Shown one piece after another: positions 9,757-21,079 of a stretch of 64,000 nucleotides of DNA. A program made the translations under genes and the position numbers. How positions within the stretch are numbered: the first letter of the stretch is position 1; each line of letters starts with the position of its first letter. This DNA is from Paramacrobiotus metropolitanus (lineage: Eukaryota > Tardigrada > Eutardigrada > Parachela > Macrobiotidae): NCBI RefSeq assembly GCF_019649055.1, contig NW_026570225.1, positions 3,038,001-3,102,000 of the forward strand. The letters run 5' to 3'. The notes under the pieces were generated by a model, which saw nothing but the letters and a program-made list of their open reading frames with translations, was not told where the DNA came from and ran no database searches.

Positions 9757-12700
9757 CCGACCTCCGGACTAAAAAGAAACAACTTCTTCGGATGTAATTT
9801 CACGTGCAGGGGACCTTTGATCTCAACAACACGGCCGTCGATTTCCATTTTAGGATGTTGTACCTGCAGGAATCAGGATGACGATTGCAAGGCATTGTCG
9901 CCATCATAAGTTTCGAAAAAAAGATTGCTGGAATTATGGCAACTGAACTGAATGCATATTAGTGATCGGTGGCCCCTTCACTGAAACTCGGTCAGGGTTC
10001 TGCACTTTGGGCCGGAAAAGTTTGTAAAGCAAGCACAGTTTCACTGGCACTTTTTAAAAGCATACTTCATTTTATGGGCTGCACGTAACGAAACTCGAAA
10101 ACATGCAACACAGCTAATATGTGTTTAGTGTTATCTGCTGTAGAAAGCCGACCTGAATACTTACTAAATCATTTTCCTTTGGCAGAATTCGGACCTCTTG
10201 AAGAGTTCGTTTAGCGTAATGCTCAACATCTCCCAGTTTGTTCACTTCGTTTAGAAACCGACTCCTGCAACAATTTGTGAGAATCGATCATCAAAGATAG
10301 TGAAGAAAAAATGACTAAAACGTTCTGCTGCTACGGAGTGCAACTTAATTTACTGTATTACTGCTGTTGCCTTTGAATACCGTTTTGCGTTGTCTAATAA
10401 GGCACCACAGTGTCTTGCGCAGTTTATCAAAGATTACCGTAATTTGGACTTGCTCCATAAAGTGTCAATATCAGGCCGCCGAAACGTTAAGTACAAATAC
10501 CTTTCATCACTCTACAATTCAGAATGGGAAAATATCTTTAAATATTGAAGAACGTGTGCAGCACGTACATGTAAATGTACAGGCACTGTGCAATTCCGTG
10601 TCAAAATATGCAAATCCTCCGTGACTAAGGAATCTTCGTGGATGATCCCACAGTCTTCGTTAACTTCGTCAGAAAATTTTTGTGGGAGTGTGCTGTGTGG
10701 AACCGCTAAATCTAGACACAAAAACCACAGTTACTTCTCGTTAGCGATCACTTCGTGTACCACCAGTAACGCTACCAAAACGGCAACAGCACGGGGTAAA
10801 TTGCAATAAAAATACAACTGTTTCCCGTTGAACAATGAGGCAAAGTGCGCAAGTTCATTCTCCGTACCGTGCTTCCTACGAGAAATGATATTCTGCCACC
10901 AAGTTCGGGGAGCATTCGTAATGGTAGTGGTGGTCACAACCAATTGCTCGCACTTCGAGCAGCCGGGACACACATTAACATACTGCAGCACGGTCGAAAT
11001 TGACGTAAGCGAACGCTAAAAACAATTTCCCGAAACTTTAGTCATCTATCTAGAGTAAACAAAATGACAATTGAGGATTTTACCTTCACAGTCGCTAAGC
11101 AGTAGGTAAAAAGCGGTGCAAACGGACCAAGATACCAGTACCTAAATTACAGAAATATCGCCAGTTTCTTAAAATGAAATACAAAGTATGGTAATTGCTA
11201 AAAATCTTATGCAAAAGGACTTCGCAATAAAATCGAAGCTTTGTCCTGTGTCAGCCGTCAGCGGAACATTTACATACTTTGGAACAACGGTTTCCACATC
11301 TCTTAAGCTTCCCCATTGAAGTCCAACAATTGCATAGTCCTTTTCGGCATTGTCACCATTCTGCAAAACAACGTCCATGTAAGCAATATAACACGCGATT
11401 TTAACGATTCAATACATTCATAGTTAGTTCATAGTTTCATTTTCGTATTATGTAATATTCAATTTATTACTATGTTATTCAATTTTTAATACAGTTGCAC
11501 TCGCCCTGGCTTTTTATTGTCTGACAGGACCGTTACCTATTAAGTGATAATTTAAAATCACACCTTTATTTCGAGCACATCACTGGCGGCGCATGCCCCT
11601 TTTGCGGCTGCCATAGCGGCTTGAGCAATTTTTCTGAAAGATCGAATCCAGACAGATGTCAAATAACGAGAAAGGGCCTGTACCGATGTTTGCTTAGCTA
11701 AAACATTCCAATTAATCCACATACTTGACACTAGAATCTGCGTAACTTTAACAAAAAAAATTTGTGGCTGTACTTTGCGCAAGTTTCCTTACAGTACATC
11801 TTCCAGTTTCTCAGGCCTCAAGGCATTGTAAACAGCATTGGAATATCCGAGCGGCAGTATTCCCACCGGTGTACTTGATAGTCCCGGCTTGTCGAGTTTG
11901 AAATAAGCTTGGATGCATTCAAAAACAGTATCGTCACCACCTGCGAAAATCACCGCATCCGTTTGTTCAATGTGTTCCAGATATTCACGCAGTTTAGTCG
12001 TGTCATCCGTGGCATAAATCGTGGTTTGTATTCCAGCCAAATTGAGCAAGGGTGCTGCATAATTTTCATACAGCTTCCTGGCTTTACTTTTGTGTGAACC
12101 ATAATTCAAAATTACAACTGCCTTCCGCACTTGTTGACCGATGGGAATCGGCCGATCACCAAATTGCTGAAAGAAACACAACAACCTTCAGAATAAATCC
12201 GGATCTGTATAATATGAAATAAACTTCTAACATAAGAAAAATAAAATTTGATTCTGCAATAAAACTATTGGCAATGCCGGTAGTGAACAATAACTGAAAA
12301 TAGTAAAATTAAAAACTCTAAAATGCACCTAAGAAAACCTTCAACACACTACTCAAATTAACAACATAAGGCAAAAAATAAAATGCACGCATTCTTTGTC
12401 AATATTTCGGTCACTGATTACCGATTACGGCAAAGCCTTACAAGTATACGATACAGTTAAAGTAGATCATATGTAGTTTCCATGATCCATGAGGTATTCA
12501 GGTACTGCAAACCTTTGCTTCCAAACATAAGCTTCGCATAATTTCATGAATCCTGCAAAACCAACAGCATTTTATAATTAGAAATTGAAAGGCATTTTCG
12601 CAGAACGCATGTAGAGTAGATTCAGTAGCCTATCGGAAGAGTATGGAGTGTATAGAGCCTTATGGTTGGATATGTTTTTGATTAAAAATTTTTACTGGAC

Positions 12701-12898
12701 TCGAAACTTGTGGAGTAGTTAGTCATTCAACTGGGTAGTTAATTACTTGAATAGGCATTTTTTGCGACTGAACTCCAAGCAACTCAGGCGACTGTACCTT
12801 CGTTTTTCCAAGCCATAATTTGTCCCCCACGCGATAGCTCCAAACAGTACAGCGGCTTTTTTCTTGTGCGTCCACAAGGTAGTGGCGATTTTCGCCAT
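9753..12898 (-). CDS. AGK: Acylglycerol kinase (AGK/MULK) with altered GGDGT motif
   Basis: Ten exons: 12898-12798, 12552-12513, 12166-11793, 11633-11564, 11360-11278, 11141-11084, 11015-10868, 10711-10516, 10264-10165 and 9863-9753, giving 426 residues (human 422). AGK is a mitochondrial inner-membrane/intermembrane-space lipid kinase that phosphorylates mono- and diacylglycerol, and a kinase-independent part of the TIM22 import complex. The N-terminus (MAKIATTLWTHKKKAAVLFG) fits the AGK membrane anchor. Then come QFGDRPIPIGQQVRKAVVIL, the nucleotide-binding loop AGGDDTVFE, VGILPLGYSN, GLQWGSLRD, KYWYLGPF, a CPGCSKC cluster, and the C-terminal VEIKGPLHVKLHPKKLFLF. The family GGDGT motif reads GGDDT, residue 126, so kinase activity may be lost. 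The donor after 10868 is the least certain boundary. Confidence 0.94.
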
Positions 12899-13262
12899 TC
12901 CACAGGCCCAATTAAAACAGAAATCCCAGAACCTGAGGAATTTTTAAATATTTATTTTTCATAGCCTTATCCATACAGGATAAAACAAGCCACAGTTTCC
13001 CGAGATTTTCGCCTTACCATCAAAACGCAGCACGAGCAAGTGCAGTAATCACTCAGTTCGCCGCTCGCGGTCCATAGACTCTAGAGTCTAGATGTATAGG
13101 GTATCAGAAACAACTTCAAATCAACCAAAGCTATCATTTGCTACCGTTTGATTGTTAACAAAGTCATTCACTAACATAAAAATTCACTAACAGTATCCTT
13201 TCGTTCTGCAACTACACTGCAGTCACTAGCGACTAGAATTTTTTTTCAAAGTTTCAAATGCA
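12899..13262. promoter_or_regulatory. Bidirectional promoter region, AGK / uS17m-like gene
   Basis: A 364-bp spacer between divergent start codons. It contains the short palindromic string TCTAGAGTCTAGA near 13080. No TATA box is obvious in either direction and no other gene is seen. Confidence 0.4.
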
Positions 13263-13783
13263 ATGGCACACTGGACTATTCAGCAAGTATTTCTACAAGC
13301 AGTAAAAATCAGCTGCGCTTGCGTCGTAATGGCAACCTACAATGAGACTGCGGTCGACTTTTGCCAACTTCTATTACGTCATCGCGGTTGGTTTGTAAGT
13401 ACAGTACTGTACTTTTTTATAATTTTAGCTTTTTTACAATTTTAGCCAAGCAAAGCTTTGATTAAACGGTAGTTTGCCAATTTTGCTTGCTTTTATTTCG
13501 TTCTAAACTTTGGATGCCTTCCCTCCGCTTTTTTAAATCTGTTTTATCCTGCATGAATTTGGTTTGAAACAGTCCAAAAAAACACTACTTACGTGCTGAT
13601 TTGGTTCGAGGATGCCGTAACTCAAGCTGTGTTGGCGACTTTGTGATTATTGAGTAAGTGGAATACGTATAATCGTGTTTATTTAATTAAGACAATTTAT
13701 TATTCTATCAGCTGCAACATTTGGATTTGTTCCTTTGCTGTTCCAGAATATTTCGGGAAAATGTCATAGATTCAGATCCTTGA
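13263..13783 (+). CDS. Possible mitochondrial ribosomal protein uS17m (MRPS17-like)
   Basis: Four exons in consistent phase: 13263-13394, a 23-base microexon 13446-13468, 13573-13653 and 13747-13783, encoding 90 residues. The middle part, ALIKRPKKHYLRADLVRGC followed by CVGDFVIIE, resembles the S17 family pattern (basic KR stretch, H/D segment, then C-x-x-GD-x-V), and the first exon could be the preceding OB-fold strands. uS17 binds 16S/12S rRNA in the small ribosomal subunit. The C-terminus (ENVIDSDP) is shorter than in animal MRPS17, and the first two exons align only loosely. Without the microexon the phases do not join. An alternative last-exon acceptor at 13710/13711 would give a different tail. 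It faces AGK head to head. This is a tentative assignment. Confidence 0.4.
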
Positions 13784-14305
13784 AACGTTGCGGTTTAGCC
13801 AGGATTTTCTGACCGTTTCCTGCGACCATATACGGGTAATAGAAAATTTCTTTCATGTGGATCTAGTGCTTATATTATAGTAATTATTTTCTTCGATATT
13901 TGTGGAGGCAACTTGAAAAAGCACTGCTCAGAGATGTAGGTGTCGAATAAAAAACTGATATTAATTTGTAACTTAGTTATCATATTTTTATTGCTGTGCA
14001 ATGGAGGGTGGTGTCTGGTGTATACTGTATACTTTGCACAACACCACCACTACACTGACTACAGTACAGCACCCTTCATAGGTGCATCCTCTCAGGTTTT
14101 TTTTACTGTTAATTCCCAGCTATTTTGAACTTTTTTCTGTCACAGTACACTCTTAATGTGCGCTGTTATCAGTGACTGATAATGAAATGCTATTTTAAAA
14201 GACAAAAATCGATAGAAATAGTCAAATCACAGATTTAATATACTAACGCAGTAGCCAGTAGGTGCAGTTAACCATTTCTGTTCACTTCTCGTTTTCCCAT
14301 GACTC

Positions 14306-14842
14306 ATGAGCTTCGAGCCGGAGCAACCTGTTAGAGCGATCATGAATGTTTCCCGCATCCGCAACGTCAATGAATTTTGTGTCAAACTTTTAACAGATTG
14401 TATGAAGTTTTCATGATTTTGTTTGTTACAGATTTGCATTTTAGGAGGTAGTTGCAGCACTGGCAGTCGGCAATGCCCTGGTAATCCAGAATCGTCACCG
14501 GAAGGAATACAATGCCATTAGGTGGGTGCTCTAATTGGCTTTAGAATATAATTCAAGTTAAACATTCATGATTATTTTTGCTCAAAGTATTGATGTGATG
14601 CAGCTTTTCAAATACTGTACGAGTCGTACGTAATTGGTAAATCGGTTTTTTAATGAGATTCACTCTTGATTGCTAGTTTCGCCTACACTTACGCAAATTT
14701 GCCTTTTATCATTACGATGGTTGCTAACAATTATGATAGGGATGTTTTTATACTGAATTTCAGTGATTTTCAGGCTAATTTGATAAACTATCAGTACGAG
14801 GTATTGCTGGCTGATTTGATCCTACTGCGAAGTGGATGTTAG
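14306..14842 (+). CDS. Predicted small protein, family not recognised
   Basis: A strong internal exon, 14445-14521 (acceptor TTTTAG, donor AG|GTGGGT), joins in phase to a last exon 14764-14842 ending in TAG. Together they read EVVAALAVGNALVIQNRHRK, then EYNAISDFQANLINYQYEVL and a short Leu-rich end. A possible first exon starts at ATG 14306 (MSFEPEQPVRAIMNV) and would be spliced after 14381, but that donor (TGT|GTCAAA) is poor. The product would be about 77 residues, mostly helical in appearance. I do not recognise the family. It could also be a trailing part of the preceding gene, although that gene seems to stop at 13783. Confidence 0.3.
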
Positions 14843-15782
14843 CTACTAATATATTATATACTTATAGAATATTATGTATTATGCAAGCTCTGTAGTAACT
14901 GAAGTGTATAATTTTGTTGCGACTTCAGGTTATGACTTTAAGTTTTGTACATGTTTTACTAGGGCAAGTTACATAACATCTTTGGTCTGGACATACTGAT
15001 TAAGTTTCGTTTCCGGCTCAAAATCGTCAGTTCCAGAATTTTAATGGTAGTTCCGAATACATTTTGAACTCATCTCATCATAAACTTCGAGCTTTGTATG
15101 AGACATATCTATATCATTTTTTTGCGATTCATGTTACATATTTTCTTAAGTCAAAACTGTGTTGGTCGTCTGTTGCCTTCCCGTTTGATAAAAATGACTA
15201 TGACCTTGACTGTGTAATATTTTCTCTGGTCAGCTTCAAAATGAAAAATAACAAAATTTAATAACACTGAACTGCATGCACGCAGGTCATTTTTACTTTA
15301 TGGGTTTTCTAATGTCCGTTAAAGTTGAAAGCACTATGTCAAAATGTACCACACCGCTTACGTAAATGTACGTAAGCGGGATGTGATGCGCCAGTGAGCA
15401 TCGGGTTGTGTACAAGCAATAATGTTTTTGAAGCATGCGGAAATGCTGTTTTTCGACGTTTGTCGTTTCCGTATTCAAGTTTATTTTCATGAAATTTACA
15501 GTAGTTTTAGCGTTTCGGTTTGGTGCATGCTTTCGCCATTTTCCGAGTAGCGCGTTCATGACCCGAAGGCATTTCGACAGGAATTACTGGTTGCTGTTTT
15601 ACTGCCCGAGAGCATTTTCTAGTAAATCGACTGAAAAGCAGTCAGCAAAAGTCGTAATTATCAAATCGGCTGATTTTCTTCGTACGAAACTCGTTTGTCC
15701 GAGCGTGAACCTGTTTATTTGCCGTTTTTTTACATATTAATGTCGTTTTAGGCATTTTTTCTGTTTTTTGCCGAATATCTCA
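14843..15782 (+). promoter_or_regulatory. Upstream region of the first IAP gene
   Basis: AT-rich and without a supported gene. It contains a hairpin with perfect 11-bp arms (15354-15364 and 15369-15379, CCGCTTACGTA, loop AATG) about 400 bases before the IAP start; the arms contain TACGTA. A short frame (15435-15740) is open but shows no protein features and is probably leader or intron sequence. Confidence 0.3.
15354..15379. other. Perfect hairpin, 11-bp arms
   Basis: CCGCTTACGTA and its exact reverse complement flank a four-base loop AATG, about 400 bases upstream of the first IAP start. Either a cruciform-prone element or a palindromic factor site. Confidence 0.6.
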
Positions 15783-18700
15783 ATGCTGGACTGTCCACCA
15801 ACATCCGTGGCATGGCCAGAATATATTTCGCCGGCGATCCGAACGATTCTTGATTCTTGTCGGCAGCGCATTATGGCTTCCATAGCGACGGTGCCCGAAG
15901 AGCCAGACTCAGCTGGAGCAGCGACTCCGGTTGCCGTGGTGGACACACAAACCAATCAAAGAGATATGAACAAAGAGGAAGACCGTTTGATGACGTTCGT
16001 TCGGTGGCCCACTGTGGCCCCCGTCTCAGCTGAACGCTTGGCCAGAGCAGGATTCTTTTATTCTGGAATCGGAGATCAAGTGAAATGTTTCGCTTGCGAT
16101 AACGTCTTGGACAGTTGGAATCTTGGCGATGTAAGTGTAATGCCGTTAAAAAAAGTAAATTTTACATGAAGATTTTGGTGCTACGTCATTACGATAAGTT
16201 TTATGAATGGTTTATTTGTATGCTACTGTTACTCTGTCAGTTTTAACTACATGAATAGTTTTGGGTTAAGAGAGTTTTTGAAATGTCTGTTCTGTTATTT
16301 CATCCTGTTTTGGGGGTGGTTTGGCAGGACGTAATGAAGCGGCATCGGAAGGCATTCCCCGATTGTGGTTTCGTTCGTGGCGCATCCCGCAATGTTCCCT
16401 ATTATAAATCTGGTTTGGAATCCAAGCTGCATTTGCAGCTCTTGGAATCCATGGATAGCGGCTTTGATCGCAGTGTCAGCCGGCCAACGACACCGTGTTC
16501 TTCAATTTACCAGTCAGGATCCCGTGATGACATTCACCGGAGTCGTTACAATACTGCCGATAGCGCCTACCGTAGTCTACACCGGCGCTCGTCAGTGTTT
16601 AGTGGAGGCTTGAATAACGACATACCAGATGCTATGATGGATGGCCGAGACATGCGGCTCGAGGATCAGCGCCGCGTTTCGTTTGCTAAATGGCCGATCT
16701 CCTTTATTTCTCCTTCCGGATCTCTCTACAGCCGGGTTTTTCTTTACCGGATATCAGGATCGTGTGAAATGCGCTTTCTGCGGTGGCATACTAGGCATGT
16801 GGCAGTTAGGGGATAATCCCTTCACGGAGCATCACAAACATTTCCATGGTGCAGCTTTTTGAAGAAGGGATATAGTAGTGAATACTCATCAACGCAGTCG
16901 TCGCCTACGTGGAACGGTCATGGTCAGGATGTTTGTGGATTGTTCGCTGCTGCATCGAATGCCGTGCCACTGAAGTTTCCCATTTCACCATACCTGAGTG
17001 ATTATCAAGCCAGATTAGCGACATTCAAGAACTGGCCTCCCAATCGCATACAAACTCCGGAGCACTTATCATACGCTGGCTTCTTTTATACCGGTTAGAC
17101 ATACATTTATCGGCAATAATGAAAAATTCTAAAACAAATGTTCCAATGGTTCATATGCGATAGTTGTTTGAATAAATTGGTGATTAAACAGTTGTAGGCC
17201 TTACTTCGTGTATTTTTTGTTGTTGCCGGTTTACACTTTATGGCCTTACTTCGTGTATTTTTTGTTGTTGCCGGTTGGATTTGTTGCGGGGCCAAGCCAG
17301 TTTAATTTTTTCGCTTATTTAAAAATAACTCCTTTCTTTTGTTTGTAGGCGTGAATGATAACGTTCGTTGTTTTTTTTGCGACGGCGGTTTGCGCTGTTG
17401 GGATCCTCAGGACGAAGCATGGCAAGAGCACGCAAAATGGTTCCCAAAATGTCCTTATCTTCTGGAAATCAAAGGTGTCGATTTTGTGGAGAAAATTCAG
17501 GCTTCCATGGGCGAGAATTTACCGGGTAAGCTAGCGAAAATAAAATAAAACAGGATGTCGTTCCAATTTTTGAAGTAGTTCTGCGTCGCTGATATTGAAA
17601 ATTGTAACCCAGTGCCATTGCTTCTATGAATCGGGTTAGCTCATTATTAAATCCGAATGAGACATTCAGTTTTTATTATTTGTTTAACATTGGTTTTTAT
17701 ATCAGGTTTTCCAAATCTACTGGTGTAAACAAAATTTCGTACTTGATATTATACTACAAAGTTGGAAATGATTAATGTGAAAGCGAAGCAATTTTGAATG
17801 TCATTATAAGCTAGCCGGCAGCAAGTCTACAACCTTTTACTTACAAGTTAGCCAACATTTGTTAGCAGGGCGGTCGCGTCGCCATCGTGTCGTTAGAACA
17901 GTTTGTCTTTTTTTCACGCTGCATCGTAAATCCTTGCGCACAAATTGCAGTGATCCCCAAAACGGATCTGTACTGTAATTGTAACTGCCATAAACTGTCT
18001 TAGTCTCAAGAAAACAAAAAAAGCTAAACACAAAGCCCTCTTTCTCTTGTATGTGTTTGTTTTGAGACAAGTTCTTTATCTCATTTTATTTTCTATGAGC
18101 GATGCTCGCATGGTCAAAACTTTGCTAATAAAAAGCAAATACCGTGAAAATCTTTGAAAATTTATTTCCTTTCGCGAGCAAGCAACAAGAGCGAGCAACG
18201 ATATAATATCTCTTTAAATTAATTTTTAAAAAGTCTTTCAAATTATTTATGTAAGAGTAAGTTACAGAGCGTTTTAAGATTGTCGTTAACTGTCTTATAG
18301 GATTGTTTTCGTTGGATAAATCTATTTTTTCAACAGACCCTAGAGTTGAATCCATACCCACGACGCCGGTAACCGATGAGGAAAGTATCGTGCAGCGAGC
18401 ACTGGAAATGGGATTCGCGCAGCCTTCCGTGGAGCAGGCCCTCCGCGACCGGCACGCCCGTAATCACGATGCACAAGTGCACAACGTTGAGGAATTGATT
18501 AACGGTGTTTTGGAAGTCGAAAACAAGAACAGACGGTACATGGTTAAGTTGCCTGACAGTCTGAACAGTGTTTTGTGAAACCAAGTTTCATAATTGGCTT
18601 ATTACAGACCCGAAGGCAAAATCCCCCGGCCAGTGAGCGGTTTATTTGCCAAACTGCGTTCATTAAGTCGAGACGCCGAGAAGGATGGTAAGAGAATGGG

Positions 18701-18956
18701 TTATTTATGACTTGATGTCTGGAAAGCGATACAACACCCGTTTTCGTATTTTCCAGCTTCCGTAGAGAAACTTACCGAAGAAAATCGTATTCTAAAGCAG
18801 CAGCGACGTTGTAAGATCTGCTTGGACAGAGAAGTATCGACAGTATTTTTGCCATGTGGCCACTTAATCAGTTGCAGTGAATGCGCACCTTCTCTGAGGA
18901 CTTGTAGCCTCTGTCGACGGGGAATTCGTGGCACAGTCAAGACGTTCCTTTCCTAA
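15783..18956 (+). CDS. Inhibitor-of-apoptosis protein: BIRx3-UBA-RING, with two frameshifts in BIR2
   Basis: Six exons: 15783-16130, 16328-17093, 17349-17525, 18301-18535, 18608-18687 and 18757-18956, about 601 residues if the shifts are ignored. IAPs bind caspases or IAP antagonists through BIR domains and act as RING E3 ubiquitin ligases. BIR1 (about residues 68-136), BIR2 (about 230-300) and BIR3 (about 340-410) each show C-x2-C-x16-H-x6-C. A UBA-like segment ([13 protein letters not shown], about 450-500) precedes a C-terminal C3HC4 [23 protein letters not shown]. This is the cIAP/XIAP-like architecture. In BIR2 the frame moves at 16718-16719 (one extra base) and returns near 16841-16843 (one missing base); read literally, translation stops at 16814-16816. 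Variant poly(A) signal ATTAAA follows the stop at 18961. Confidence 0.92.
17197..17276 (+). repeat. 35-bp exact direct repeat in an IAP intron
   Basis: A 35-base unit beginning GGCCTTACTTCGTG occurs at 17197-17231 and again, identical, at 17242-17276, separated by 10 bases. It lies in the intron between the halves of BIR3. Confidence 0.9.
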
Positions 18957-19565
18957 GTGAATTAAACATTTGGTGATTGTTTTGTATAAAATATCCCGGT
19001 AGCTATGTGCCGTTGTTTGGTGCCTGAAAGCTGTTTTTATTTGCCTGGTGAAGCATTTAATTGTGCATTACCCTATATCATGATGCTGAAACAGATCATG
19101 ACCCATATCGGGACTTTTCCTGAGATTATTGGCTGGAGGCGTTCAGTTTATGAATTCGGCTTTTTGATCTGACGAAATGGTATCTAGTTTATGGTATTCC
19201 TATAAGTGATTTACAATACGTAATTGTTACTTAAAATGCAGTGCAGATTGTTAAGGGTTTAATGGCAGTATAAACCATTTGAATGCTTTAACATAGACGA
19301 TTGACGCTGTGACAGTGGCACGTATGACTATTGACTGCAGGAAATGCGGACATTTTATTTAAGTAATGCTGCTGTTCTATACAGAAATTATTTGTGAAAG
19401 AGAATGAAGAATGATTGTGAAATGTACGAACACTGCAAATACTAAAGTGTAAACGAAAGACTGGATCAGGCCGGGGTTTTTTATACACCCGGCTCGGTAG
19501 CTAAAAGTGTACTCTGTATTTCTTGCACAGTAGTTTGGTTAAAAAAATTCTCACCTAAAATAAGT
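18957..19565. other. Convergent intergenic region
   Basis: Between the 3' ends of the first IAP (+) and the membrane protein (-). Probably 3' UTR sequence for both. No coding or RNA feature is recognised. Confidence 0.4.
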
Positions 19566-20129
19566 TTAATCAACTGTCAATTTTACAGGATACAAGCAAT
19601 GAAAGCAGTATGTTTTCAAAGCAGGCTTTAGTTCTTCGAAGAATGCTTTCGGCAGGCGTACCGTCGCCATCGCTCCGTAAATATGGCACATCAACGCGGC
19701 TGCATTGCTGATGTGATACGCAATTTGAGCTTTCTTCAGCGTCGCGGTCACACCCGGCGATAGAAGGCCGTACAGCAAATGCATATCGAATATCCATCCC
19801 ACAATGTCGATTATGCAGGCAATGATGCATAACAGTTGGATCTTCTTCTGGAAGTTGTTCACGTCTTCCGCACTGAACCCCACCTTGGCGACTTCGCAGT
19901 ACATGCATAAACGCTGCGGATTGCGCAGTACAATGACACGAAACAGCAAGAAAACGATGCAGGCTGTGAAAGTGGAGCTCAGGTGGAAAAGAATGGACAC
20001 GCGGTACAACAGACTGTAGGTTTTCATGGAGGCTTGACCTTTACGGAAAACGCTGCCGTATGTGGATGTGTAGTTGGTGCTGGAGGGTGGTCGGCGCCAG
20101 TAGCGTGTATCGGACACTTCCACGTCCAT
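19566..20129 (-). CDS. Intronless three-pass membrane protein, unrecognised
   Basis: A single uninterrupted frame of 187 residues from ATG 20129-20127 to the stop at 19566. The frame is open upstream of that ATG but only with non-ATG codons, so this start was chosen. Three hydrophobic segments are visible at about residues 43-68, 97-123 and 137-157, with a Tyr/Arg/Pro-rich N-terminus and a Cys-containing C-terminal tail (YCFHCLYPVK). Between segments 1 and 2 lies a Cys-rich stretch (RLCMYCEVAKVGF). I do not recognise the family. Being without introns while every recognised neighbour has several, it could be a retrocopy or a lineage-specific gene. It sits between the two IAP genes but nothing in the protein links it to them. 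Confidence 0.6.
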   Translation of the reverse strand: MDVEVSDTRYWRRPPSSTNYTSTYGSVFRKGQASMKTYSLLYRVSILFHLSSTFTACIVFLLFRVIVLRNPQRLCMYCEVAKVGFSAEDVNNFQKKIQLLCIIACIIDIVGWIFDMHLLYGLLSPGVTATLKKAQIAYHISNAAALMCHIYGAMATVRLPKAFFEELKPALKTYCFHCLYPVKLTVD

Positions 20130-21079
20130 TTCTATCAACACATGAGTACTTACATGTACACAAGATACGTGACTCACATTTCGACGGGTTTAGAATTCAG
20201 GAAAATTACGTATACGTGACCCAGCACGCACTTTTTATACACTAAAAAGATTTTCTCATACCTAAAATGGCAAACCACCAAATAAAGATTGCAAAAATAT
20301 TCACGGAAAATAGTAGCCACAATCGTCCCGGTGGAACACCTGCACAGCATCGCCTTGTCTTTAGTACTTCCTGCATTCTGGAGACAGCAGCAGAAACGGA
20401 CTGCATTGTGTTAATCTGCATACAACAAGCCGAATCCCATCAGCAAAAAACGAAGTTTTTCTCACTGCGATGAATTGTGTAATAATAGCATAGAAGTATT
20501 CTATAGTGAATTCCAAACACAATACAATATAAAAATACACGTATTTATTAGCTGACAATACCAAAGTGCCTGCATGTAGATACTGAGCGGAGCATTTGCC
20601 ATTTTTCTATTTGCTTGATTACTGTTTTCGGTCGGCTGTCCATGCAGGTGCGATCGGTATTGCATACATTGGTACATACACGACTTACCTTTTTGACAGT
20701 GTTATCATGGATTTCGCGACGACGTAAATGGCGCAATTGTAGTACGGTGGTACCTCGGTTTTCGATCGATAAAAGTGTGGCTTGCTTCGTACAGATTGCA
20801 CAGGTTTAGCTCATCCCGAGCAGGAAAATCGATTGACAGCTTGCGGATAGTGAATGCAGCTAGATATTCATTTGGGAGTGCACGTTGTAAGGTCAGACAG
20901 GTGTTAAAAGAGTACAAAAATTGTAACGAAATATTATTAAATACAGTTTGAGGCGTCAAATTAGAATTTAATGCACCACGAAAATTCGGGTTTTAATGTC
21001 AAAATTCCAACAATTTTCAAGCTACTGGAATACTTCTAGTTACCAAACAAACAGCCGCGTGTTGTTTACAACAAAAAAA
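20130..21079. other. Intergenic region, nothing recognised
   Basis: Separates the membrane protein (-) from the second IAP (-). It should contain the membrane-protein promoter and the IAP 3' UTR. Short open frames on both strands show no protein features. Confidence 0.35.

Noticed and set aside
16700-16850. Programmed ribosomal frameshifting in the IAP gene
   Set aside because: Two opposite shifts without slippery heptamers or obvious pseudoknots; sequencing error or a broken allele is simpler.
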